Assembly: GCA_009746045.1 (NCBI GenBank)
Contig: RPFO01000017.1
Coordinates: 2,540,040 to 2,600,039, forward strand
DNA length: 60,000 nucleotides
From: Mesostigma viride
Taxonomy: Eukaryota > Streptophyta > Mesostigmatophyceae > Mesostigmatales > Mesostigmataceae
Direction of reading: 5' to 3'
Part shown: positions 12,062 to 22,327 of the stretch, one piece after another
Position numbering within the stretch: position 1 is the stretch's first letter
How the letters are laid out: each line of letters starts with the position of its first letter
The notes under the pieces: generated by a model
What the model was told of the DNA's origin: nothing
The model's database searches: none
Seen by the model: only the letters and a program-made list of their open reading frames with translations
Program-made: the position numbers and the translations under genes

Positions 12062-13231
12062 TTCCACCGCCGCCGCCTCCACCTCCACGGCCATTTCCGC
12101 CTCCACTGCCGACATCAAAGCCCAGCTCCTCGACCTCGACCAACGCCTTCAAGCCACCGCCAACGCCCTTGAGAGCTTGCATGACACCGCCGGCCTCACC
12201 GCCCAGGCGGTGAAGGACATCGCCGCCCAGCCGGCGCCTGCTGGCTCGGCCGGCGATGCTCCCTCCACCTGGGCGGACTTGCTTAAGCAGCACACCACCT
12301 CCACCACCTCCACCATCTCGGCACAACTCAAGCAACAAGCCCTCGACCTTCGCGAGGAAGCCGACATCGCCCGGCGCAGCCACAATGTCATCGTCAAGCA
12401 CTTCGACCAGCAGGCAGGTGAGACCTCCACGAGCCTTCTTGAGGCATTTAAGCGCGCCATTCTTGCCCCCATGTTACTCACTGGTGAGCTGGACATGTCG
12501 GCTGTCCGCCTCCCCGCGCGCGGGGGAAGGCTGGCCCGGCCCCCGTGCTCCTCACCTTTAAGTACATGGCGGACAAGCTGGCGTTCCTTAAATGCCGCAA
12601 GAAGCTCTCGGAGACTCGCTTCACGCTGGACGACGACTTGACCCTGGCCCAGCAACAACGGCGACGCGAGCTATGGCCGGCCTACCTTCAGCTCCGGCAG
12701 AGCGCAAGGGGGAAGCCGGTATACTGGAGGGGGGCGGTCATCCACGTTGACCACAAGCCCTGGCAGCCCCCTCCTGCCACCTCAGACTAGGAATATATAT
12801 ACCAGTAGTGTAGATTAGTAAGGCTTAGCCTAGCATGTGGCCCACGCGCATGTGCGCCCATAATGGCCCCCATGGATGATGCCTTCAACATTTAGCCATG
12901 CTTTGTCTATAATGGGACCCCCATGGATGTTGCATTAAGAACTTAGCCATGCTATGCCATGCAGAGAGATGCTCTCTGTCGAGAAGCCATGCCCTAGCCC
13001 TTGCATAGCCATGATGATCTTCCTCCCCCGTGCCAGGATCCCCTTAGCTGGGTTGAACCTGAGACAGCATGGTGGTGCCGGTGCCCTTGCGGCACCTAGA
13101 GCAAGTGTTGCTTACATTCCCACCCTTGCATGAAGTAGCCTAGGATGTATTTAAAGCCATATGCCCCTTCTCAGGGATATGTGCTACATTGACTCCCAAC
13201 GGAGTGATGTTGATAATTAATTAATTAATTA
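12062..13231 (+). mobile_element. 5'-truncated ORF1-only LINE-like insertion with 13-bp TSD
   Basis: A perfect direct repeat ATGCTAGCATCAT flanks it (12049-12061 and 13232-13244), as expected of target-primed reverse transcription. The body starts inside an ORF1-like coding region. Its coiled-coil-like part includes DIKAQLLDLDQRLQATANAL and PSTWADLLKQHT; after a frame change it ends with FTLDDDLTLAQQQRRRELWP and WRGAVIHVDHKPWQPP before a stop at 12790. The DDDLTxxQQxxRRxLWP pattern resembles the C-terminal part of ORF1-type proteins of many LINEs. A 3' UTR of about 400 bases follows, ending in the hairpin ACTCCCAACGGAGT at 13192 and an (AATT)n tail. No reverse transcriptase is present, so it depended on another element. 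Confidence 0.75.
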
Positions 13232-13314
13232 ATGCTAGCATCATGGTGAATTAAGGCCGGGGGGCCGACTTACACATGTAGAGTTCATATATGAACTATA
13301 GCTCTGAGTATACT

Positions 13315-13413
13315 ATGAACGACTCGAAAACGCGGAAAAGATAACGGCAGGCTCGAGCTACCATGGTCCGGATTCTCCCGATTTCTGGCCTGCGCTGGTT
13401 GTCTCTTTGATAC
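13315..13413. repeat. About 100-bp dispersed repeat, copy 1
   Basis: Starts ATGAACGACTCGAAAACGCG, contains GGCAGGCTCGAGCTACCATG and ends CTGGTTGTCTCTTTGATAC. Near-identical copies lie at 14495-14596 and 57489-57588, and a partial one at 49105-49146. Confidence 0.8.
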
Positions 13414-13967
13414 TATGGCTCTGACCTGCAATATTTATGCCGAGGACATCACGCTCGATCATGTAGAGATCGATGCCAGCGTCCGCCCAGCTCTGGCTGG
13501 ACCATGCCTGGCGCTCAAGGCCCGTGCAGTGTCAGTTTAGAAATAATTAGCCCCAAAACGGAAGCCATGGCCGTTAATTGTTCCGGGATATGCCAAATTT
13601 GCAAGTTTGATTCGTGCAATTTATCATACACACTTGCGCCTGATCTAGCATCTAGAACGCTGAAAAAAAATTCATGCCATATGAGACAACTATTCCTGGA
13701 CGCATGGCGATCCAACGCCATGTCCAGAATATGTTTGCAGCTGTGCTTGCAAATCTCTCAACCACACCATGGAAGCAGAAGCCCCTACTTACGGTGGGTC
13801 CTTGGAGCTCGCACATGAAGTCAAATTTTCATAAAATATCATCAATGCATGACTGCTGAGTTTCAGAACATGATCAGCAATGCATGCCTGCATTCCAATC
13901 TGCCTCGAGCTAGCAGAACTACTCACTGGTCAGCACTGCTGTTTAGTGGATAAATAAGAGGCAGTTG

Positions 13968-16900
13968 TCATCTTCTATCATCTGATGACTCGTCCTCTCG
14001 AACGCCTGCCATGACCTCCAAGGTGCGGCGGAAGCAGGGGGCCAGCGCTCGATAGCCTTTCGGGCTCAGTCCCAGCATATCCGTCTGAAGTCCCACCGAC
14101 ACCCCACAGCACAAGATCAAAGAGACAACCAGATGACAGGAGGACAAATGCAATGCATTTAGAAGGAGGATACTTCCGCAACCGAAAACCAGGTAATAGT
14201 ATACATAGATCCCGTAACCACTGCAGGCACCTGCAGAAAATAAATAAAAAGGGGCGAGGAACCTGGCTAGTGGGAGCTGAGTTGCCTTCGCACGGTGCGC
14301 CACCGAGTCATTCAAGGATGGAATGTCGACAAGGCATCCTACTATGAATATACGAGGTAAGGGCTCGAAACACACGCCCTGATCACGCAACATGTTTCCA
14401 GCCCCACCGTCTAGGTCATTCTCTCTTAGCGTTAGCAAGCCATAATTTCAAGGAACAAGGCTACACATCTCCATCTCCATTCATATCCATCATCATGAAC
14501 GACTCGAAAACGCGGCCAAGATAACGGCAGGCTCGAGCTACCATGGTCCGCATTCTCCAGATTTATGGTCCGAGCTCTGGTTGTCTCATTGATACCAGGT
14601 TAGCCAACTACCGTTCAGGTTAAGGCTACCCTGGTCAATGCAAGCGATCGGAGTGCGACCTCTTGATAAGAACGCAGATTCTGACTACACCCTTTGCCGT
14701 GCTTGCGTTCGCCGATGTGTGCATCCTTTCCATGAATTGAGCAACACAGGTCCAAGAACGTGGGGGCCTCGGGGGACGCTGATCCATGCTGCCGCCTGCC
14801 ACAGCATTAGCTGCCTATGCCTGACGTGCTGTAGCGCACGACAGGAATCCAAGTGCCATAGTGATGCAGTGCAGCCAAGGAAACTAGCTGGAGAAGTGTC
14901 AGGGATGAAGGAAACTGCTGGAGAAGAATCATCTAACAAAGCCGGAAAAAGTACCTCACAATGCAAGACCAACCTGGCAGTATCTTATAAAGCGAGACCA
15001 ATATGGCGATATTTTACAAAGCGAAACCAACCTGGTAGTATCTTATAAAGCGAGACCAGTATGGCGATATTTTACAAAGCGAAACCAACCTGGTAGTATC
15101 TTCGGATCATGGCACCCCCTGACGACACAAAGCGCTGCGAGCAGTCAATGAACTGGACGTGGCTGTCCTCTGCGCGCGTGGCAGGGAGCGGAGCGGAGGC
15201 CATCGTCACAAGGAAGAGCATGCAGGCACCGGGGGTTAGTGCCAGCCTAGGCGAGCGCAAATTCTTGAACCCGAGAGCAGGCCACGGGAAACAGAAGCAC
15301 AGTGGGTGTGCTGTGATGAGGGCAGCGCGCCCCCATGCCACACTCGCAAGTTAACCATATAACAGGTCGCACCCCGTTTCAACAAGTGTTCGTCATCCAG
15401 CGACTTGCAGGCATACTATCGCCCAACAAAGGAAAAAGAACCATGATTCTGACGCCTGCACCCAACCGCCCATCCCTGCCATCCCCAGAGTAACGGCATC
15501 TCCCTACCCACTGTGGACGCTAGCGAGACAAGGAGCCCCCCCCCCCCTTGCCCTCGCAGGTTAGGAGAGGCAGCACCACTTCCGCTGGCTGCAACGCCAC
15601 GTCCATGACTGCTACAAGAAGAGCCGAGCTTTCATCCACACCTGTCCATTCCCACAGGTGCCCTCCTACACATGTGCCCTCGCACACACTCACTCTCCCA
15701 CTCCATTGTCCTCCCCCACACCCATCCTCCCCCCTCCACCTGTCCTCCCATTCATCTGCCCTCGAAACAAACCAAAGCTCAAATCCTACCCCACCATCAC
15801 CCCACCACATCAACCCCTTTCCCCACCCTCACCGAGTGCGTTGAGGCTGTGCCTGAGGAAGGTGTTGAGCTTGACCACGCTGGGCTCCGGGCGCACCGTG
15901 GGCCCCTGGTTCTCGCTGTCGCCATAGTTGGTCACGTGCGCGCTGTGGTTGTACGCCTGGCCAACCAGGCGACCAGAAAGGGTGTTTGTGTAGGGGGGCG
16001 GGGGGGGGGGGGAAGACGAGGCATACAAGAGCCACAAGAAAGTGTTGGTTGGTTGGTTGGTTGGTTGGTTGGTTGGTTGGTTGGTTGGTTGGTTGGTTGG
16101 TTGGTTGGTTGGTTGGTTGGTTGGTTGGTTGGTTGGTTGGTTGGTTGGTTGGTTGGTTGGTTGGTTGGTTGGTTGGTTGGTTGGTTGGTTGGTTGGTTGG
16201 TTGGTTGGTTGGTTGGTTGGTTGGTTGGTTGGTTGGTTGGTTGGTTGGTTGGTTGGTTGGTTGGTTGGTTGGTTGGTTGGTTGGTTGATTGGTTGGTTGG
16301 TTGATTGGTTGGTTGGTTGATTGGTTGGTTGGGAATTGGTGGGGGGGGGGGGGGGAGGAAAAGAAACCAAGGGAGGTTCAGGCACCAGTGCTTGATGGCC
16401 TTCGCAACCATGGCTGGAGGGGCAGAATGAAGGTCACAAGTACGGCCACTAGCCCCCAGACAAGCACACTTAACGAGACCTTTGATACGAATGCAACCAT
16501 TTGGAGGAGAGGTTGCCTTGCGAAGACTTAAGCTGGAGGCGCAAAGAGGCAAATGGGCTTGGCACCCATGACCTTGAGTAGCTCCAGCATATGCCAGAAG
16601 GAACAAGCATGCCCAGCATTGTGGTTGCCGGGATGAGCTGCAACCGAAGTCACCTGCAACTCCCACCATACTCCCTGGCTGCAAAAATGTTGCTCCTCCC
16701 TTCTAGTTAGGACATCCGCACAAGTACAACCGTGCATCCATACAATTAAGGTTGCGCTATCCATGACATCTGCACCGCTTCCACTAGCCTCAAGCTAGGC
16801 AGGAGGCCCAGAAAAGGCAAGGAGGAAAGGATAGGCGGCGGCTACGCACAGGCATATAACACCAAACGAGGGAAAACATCGGGATGCCAGCACAGGCAAG

Positions 16901-19900
16901 GCAGCACAATGGGATGCCAGTACATGGGAAAACGCGGGATGCCAGCACAGGCACAATCCTGTTCAAGTGCCAACTGTTACTACGGCTTCGCACGACACCC
17001 CCCTATGTTGGTTGGCTTGTTATGATGTTATTGCAGCGGCGCATGCCGTCAGCACAGGCACGGCATGCTCATGTCCAAGTTTCAACGGCTAGCAGCGGCG
17101 CATACCATAGGGAGCACCCCCATCACGAGTACTTTGGTCTTGGGCCGCGCTTTCCGCAGAAACGTGACCAGATGCTTCACCTGCCAGGGGGGGGAGTGCG
17201 GCAGCCACATGCCGCAAAGACACAGGGAGCAGGGGGGCGGGAGGCAATACAGGCAAAGGGGCACAAAGGGGCAGGCGGTTCACATGGGGGCTAAGCCTCA
17301 GCCTGTCAGCTATGTGGGGAGTGCAATGCCAGGCATGTATGAGATACAGGCGCTCATTAAAGACAATAGACCCAATAGGGTAACTCCCCAAATACTTTAT
17401 GACGCATACGGAATCCAAGGCTTTATAAGTATGCAAGTTCTCTCTGAATTCGTAAGTCCTATCTCAATTTCGAAGTCGTACCTGAATAAGCCTACCCGTT
17501 CCACATTCGACCCGTCCAGTCTCGTCTGGCCGACCTACCCGTCCGAGAACTTTCCGCCCCCTGGGTAATGTTGATAGTTGGAAGTGCCGTTGATAGTTGG
17601 TAGTTGGTGTCCCGTTGGTTCCCGGCCCAATTACCTGCCCCGTTGATTGTTGACAGGTGACAGTGGCTCGGATTCCTAATTGGTTCCTGTCCAAAAGCCT
17701 CCGATTCCTTGGGTTTCCTCCTATCCCTATTCCTAGTAGGTCGTCTCCCATGGCTAGCAACAGTCAAACAGATTCCTCGTCCGTCAGTTTCCAGGTGATT
17801 CCGGCCAAAGTCCGGCCCTCCTCGTCAAAGTTCCCCTCCCGATTCCTGAGAGTATCAGGACAGCCCGCCGACTACCCACGGTGTCTTGGATGCGCTACCT
17901 TAGAAAGTGCTTCTCAATCTGGAGATTTTAAACTACACTCTTCTGGGCTAACTTTTTCCCATAATTACCAGAACACTCCCCCTTAATATCCGACAAACGC
18001 TGACTATTAATGATTCGTATATTGGGGGGGGGGGGAGGGGGAGACAAACAGGTTGAAACGTGGGTACTTTGTGCCTGGGGGATGACACATTTATATTTCG
18101 TGTGTACAGGACGGACACATTGATACAACACCTAGCCTGTTGCCCAACGCATACCCCACTTACAACTTGTTCCTAATCCAACCCCCTTACGAAGCCGTAG
18201 TACTGATAATATGAATATTGGCCCACCTTCTCAGCCACTCTTGACTAGCTAGGCTACGCCCCAATCCCACTCTCGGCCACAGTAGTAACCCACGCACCTT
18301 TTCTGCCACGTGAATCATTGATCCACCTTGTCGGCCACACACGACCAGGTTACGCCACGACTAGGGTTTGGCTCGCGAAGCGGTGCCCCACCCCCCTTGC
18401 CATCCGGCCCCCAACCTTGTCATCCCCCCACCCACCTTGCCATCCCCCCCACACACCTTACCCCCCCCCCACACACTTTGCCATTTCCCCCCCCCCTGCC
18501 ATTCCCCCCCCCTGCTCCCCACCTTGCCATTCCGCCCTCCCCCCTTCCCCTCCCCCCCCCTCCAACCTTGCCATTCCCCCCCCCCCCCCCCTTGCCATAA
18601 CCCCCCCCCCTTCCCCTACCCCTTCCGCCCCGCCCCTTGACATGCCCCCCGCCCACCTTGCCAGCCATTAAATGGCTCAGCCACCTTGTGGGCCACATAA
18701 ACCATTCCTCCACCCACCTTGTCAGCCACATGGTGCGGCTGCTCCCCCGCCACCAGGTTCTCCGTACCGGCGTTCAGCACACACACGGCCGGCGCGAATG
18801 CGGGGTTGCTCAGCTCACCGTTCTGGTAGAGCACGTCACCCAAGAGGCAAGCACGGGGACACGAGAAGCAGAACCACAGGGGTTCCACCCAGTGCCAGTG
18901 CGTCAGACAAGGTGTCAAAGTGCAAGGAGTACACATGCAGTAACTTCTGCAGAGATTCAAGTGATTTACACGCCAAGTACACCAGCGATTCGCTGCTGTG
19001 GTGGCATTCAGCAACTAACAAAAAATGCCTCTAAGCCCATTGGTTTGTGGTAACCTACACACAGCAAAAGCACCGAAATCCCCCCCTAAAGACAATAGAA
19101 AATACTTATTCAAACTAGCTAGCTTGAAGATACCAAGCAAGCAAAATCGGAGCGCACAGTGTCATCCATGACGATCAGCCCACGGCAATCAACCACACAC
19201 GGCCTTCCCTCACGCCACCCACTCACAGCCAAATCTGCACCCTTCTCCCATCTTCATCATGCCACCCTTGTCACACCCCCTCAACCCAGACATCCCAGCA
19301 CCACATCATCATTCCTTGGAAGCCAGAGAACCCTGGATAGCCGGACCGTGGTGGGGGGGGCTGCCTGGCCACGTCACCTGTGTGCTCACAGATAGGCCCG
19401 CACGTTTGAGGGCCATTGCCCTCCCACTCGCTCATGGGCCCGTCCTTGCTTCACTCCCATCTGCCTCATCCCCCCTCTTCCCTCATCCACAAAGGCCTGT
19501 CCACCCACGTAGCAATCGTCACAGATTGCTGCATGGGCAGCCAGGTTAGCAACACCCGCGTGTTAATCTCTCTCACAACCAAGATTCACCCCGTTTGCCT
19601 GCTCTCATGAACCAGGTACTGCTGCCATACCGGGCTTCTGAGAACGCCACAAAATAACAAGAAGAGCCCTGGATCCACAAAAGAACAACAAGAGCCCTGG
19701 ACCCTCCGCGACAGCCCTGGGCAAGCCCCTTTGCCCTGGCACATCCCCTTTCCACCCCACCAATGCGTGCCGATGCAACAACCTAGTGACCATCATCCCC
19801 TCTGGCGCCAGACCGGGTAGAGGGAAAGCTCCCCCTTCCCCCCCCACCCCCCCACCCCCCCACCCCCCACCCCCCACCCCACCCCCCACCCCCCCACCCC

Positions 19901-22011
19901 CCCACCCCCCACCCCCCACCCCCCACCCCCCACCCCCCACCCCCCCACCCCACCCCCACCCCACCCCACCCACCCCTCACACCACACCACCAATCCACAC
20001 AATGGCGCATGTGGGCGAGTGCCTCCCAGTGGGTCCTGCTTCCCAGTGGGTGCTGCTTACCGCCAGCCGCCAGAGCACGTTCTCTGCCTTGTCCCCCGCT
20101 ATGCCAAAGTTGAGCGTGTGCGTCCAGCTGCCGATCTCCGACTCGAACACGCCCCTGCCAGTTGGCGCGCGGCCACATGGGCGCACCGATGGACATAGTG
20201 TCATTGTTTGGGTCAAGGTGGGGCCAGGAATTGGTTTACGTGTGCACGAGGCAATAGCGATGACGGGCGATCCGTGAAGCGGATGTGGGGCCAGTAGTTG
20301 GTAACCGTGCAAAGGTTAGTCCTTCATCTATGACGTTAGTGTGGACCTGATGCTGAGCACATTGCAGCCATGAACGCGAGGGTGTACTTGCATTAATGGC
20401 ACCAGTGTGACACACGCACGACGCAGACTCACACACACATATACACACACGTATATACACACACACGTATATACACACACGTACCAACAGCCAGCCGGGC
20501 AGCCAGTTGGATGGGACGCCCCCCCCCCCGGGATTCCCCTCCCCACCCCCCCACTCACTCATGCAGCTAGTCAGGGCCACACCATAGAGAAAATAACACA
20601 GCACTTCTATTTGAATTATGGAGCCATCCAGCAGTAGTTGCCAGTGCTGTTTGCCAGTACTATTTGCACGTGCTATTTGCCGAGGCACATACCTCACACC
20701 GCGGTACTTGCGCGCCATGTGGCCCAGGGACATCTCCCGCCAACCCTGCAGGTGACAGGTGGCAACACGTGAGGGGACCACGGATGTTCAAGGCCAAGCG
20801 GGTGTTACACGCGTATGGCAGGTTCCCCATTTGCTGCAGCACACCCAGCATGCATGCAGCACACAGCGCATGCGTGCGGTACAGCAATTCTACGGAAGCC
20901 AGTATGTTGTAGATGGCAAGGGGTGGGTGCGGGGTTGCGGGGTCAACTAGGGCTATGCTCCTGGGCGGACTGGCAGGGTAGGCACCGGGGTGGATGGTGG
21001 ATGGTGGGTGGGTGGGTGGGTGGGTGGGTGGGTGGGTGGGTGGGTGGGTGGGTGGGTGGGTGGGTGGGGGTGGGTGGGTGGGTGGGTGGGTGGGTGGGTG
21101 GGTGGGTGGGTGGGTGGGTGGGTGGGTGGGTGGGTGGGTGGGTGGGTGGGTGGGTGGGTGGGTGGGTGGGTGGGTGGGTGGGTGGGGTTCTCTGTATGTG
21201 CAAGTGTATGAGCGAGGTTGGGGTGGGGGAAGGGGGGACAAGAAGAGATGGATGACTCGTGCGCTCAGAGCTATATGCCACCAGCAATTCGTACATCAAC
21301 CAACATGTACATCAACCACTTGGTGCATCGACCCATTTGTACATCCACGAAGCCTATCATCCAGGCACGCTGCACCTCAGTGGCATGAACCTCACGTGCA
21401 CAGTTGGGTCAGGCAGGCGCCTGTCCTTCCCCTGTCCTTTCACCCTACGTGATGCCACCGTCCGGCACGTCCTTGCTTCGGTACCATCATCACTTGCACT
21501 AAGCCAGGCAGCCACGTTCCTTCTCCTTCATCTAACTCGTCCATCTAACTTCTACAGTGAGATTTTTGGTACCATACTCAACCAGCAACTTTTGGTACCA
21601 TACCCAAACACAGGACCAACAGCACGGCTTCGCGACTTTAGGGGTCTCTTGATCCTTAGGCATCCCAAACAGTGTCTAGAACGCTCATCCAAGGCCACGC
21701 CTACTTGCCTCGGTGATGCCATCCCCCACAAACAGGGTGGCCACGGGTGGGCTGTTATCTGCAACCGACAACTCCGCGTAGTGCTTATGCAGGGTGAGCC
21801 AGCCAGGGACGTCAGACCGGCTGATGGCCCAGGAGGGTACAACCGCCCTTCCCGTCCCGTCACCCTTGCCACCCCCAGGCCAGCCGTCCCCCCCCGACTG
21901 CCCCGGCAGATTGCCGCCTTGCCCTGGCGTGTACGCGCCCCGTGGCGAGTGGCGGTAGAGAAGGAGCACGATGGAGGCGACGACCAGGATTATGAAGCCG
22001 AGGGCCAGCAT
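13968..22011 (-). CDS. Membrane-anchored SGNH/PAF-acetylhydrolase-like protein, catalytic residues replaced
   Basis: Eight minus-strand exons: 21709..22011, 20693..20745, 20061..20154, 18718..18822, 17106..17180, 15833..15956, 15090..15169, 13968..14084. The frame closes at every junction, giving 316 aa. Residues 2-19 are a hydrophobic anchor ([18 protein letters not shown]) followed by RH and a Gly/Pro-rich linker to about residue 65, suggesting type II topology. The rest follows the PAFAH1B2/3 (SGNH hydrolase) order: [10 protein letters not shown] at 94, [20 protein letters not shown] at 133, VLNAGTEN at 165, [11 protein letters not shown] at 200, [11 protein letters not shown] at about 255, and [14 protein letters not shown] at 279. 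The family has GDS, GTNN and DxLH at the catalytic blocks; here they read GDG (Gly98), GTEN (Glu171) and DMLG (Gly283), so Ser, Asn and His are all missing and hydrolysis is unlikely. Intron 1 uses a GC donor (GAG/GCAAGT). An upstream exon is possible because CTGCCCCAG ends just before 22017. Confidence 0.8.
14495..14596. repeat. About 100-bp dispersed repeat, copy 2
   Basis: Same family and orientation as 13315-13413, in the last intron of the SGNH-like gene. It differs in a few places, such as CTCCAGATTTATGG replacing CTCCCGATTTCTGG. Confidence 0.8.
14976..15101. repeat. 58-bp tandem repeat spanning a splice donor
   Basis: Two full 58-bp units (14976-15033, 15034-15091) and the first bases of a third (to about 15101). 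The repeat boundary falls on the donor of SGNH-gene exon 7, so the sequence read on the minus strand as TACCAG/GTTGGT is present several times. Confidence 0.85.
16043..16333. repeat. (TTGG)n tetranucleotide array, about 290 bp
   Basis: Almost pure TTGG repeat on the plus strand with a few TTGA units at the right end, in intron 5 of the SGNH-like gene. The long frames encoding WLVG or QPTN repeats over it are artefacts of a 4-bp unit. Confidence 0.97.
18366..18660. repeat. C-rich low-complexity tract in SGNH-gene intron
   Basis: Runs of 6 to 14 C separated by ACACA, TTGCCATT and similar spacers, directly downstream of the exon at 18718-18822. In the minus-strand transcript this is G-rich with many GGGG runs, so G-quadruplex formation near that donor is possible. 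Confidence 0.85.
19836..19985. repeat. (CCCCCAC)n tract in SGNH-gene intron
   Basis: Repeats of CCCCCACC and CCCCCCAC with small length changes, just downstream of the exon at 20061-20154. G-rich in the transcript. Confidence 0.9.
21000..21187. repeat. (GGGT)n tetranucleotide array
   Basis: Nearly pure GGGT repeat with one GGGGGT interruption near 21067, in the first intron of the SGNH-like gene. It is C-rich in the transcript. Confidence 0.95.
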
Positions 22012-22061
22012 GACGCGCTGGGGCAGGTGGACAGGTGGCGGGTGGGTGGATGGCAGGTAGC

Positions 22062-22327
22062 GAGGGTGGGTGGGTGGGTGGGTGGGCGGGCGGGCGGGCG
22101 GGCGGGCGGCGGCGGGCGGGCGGGCGGGCGGGCGGGCGGGCGGGCGGGGCGGGCGGGCGGGCGGGCGGGCGGGCGGGCGGGCGGGCGGGCGGGCGGGGGC
22201 GGGCGGGCGGGCGGGCGGGCGGGCGGGCGGGCGGGCGGGCGGGCGGGCGGGCGGGCGGGCGGGGGCGGGCGGGTGGGCGGGTGGGTGGGTGGGTGGGTGG
22301 GTGGGTGGGTGGGTGGGTGGGTGGGCA
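22062..22327. repeat. Compound (GGGT)n-(GGGC)n-(GGGT)n array
   Basis: GGGT units at both ends enclose a homogeneous block of GGGC units. The only breaks are short GGC or GGGGC length variants. It lies immediately upstream of the first coding exon of the SGNH-like gene, so it is either in a 5' intron or in the promoter. Confidence 0.95.

Noticed and set aside
10967-13231. 393-bp repeats as tandem promoter monomers (5' UTR) of the ORF1 element that follows
   Set aside because: The 13-bp target duplication starts at 12049, after the third monomer, so the ORF1 element is a separate later insertion.
15560-15660. Plus-strand exon-like peptide [20 protein letters not shown]
   Set aside because: It lies antisense within an intron of the SGNH-like gene, whose exons on both sides join in frame without it, and I know no matching family.
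15672-16685. Frames encoding WLVG or QPTN repeats
   Set aside because: Produced by the (TTGG)n array inside an intron.
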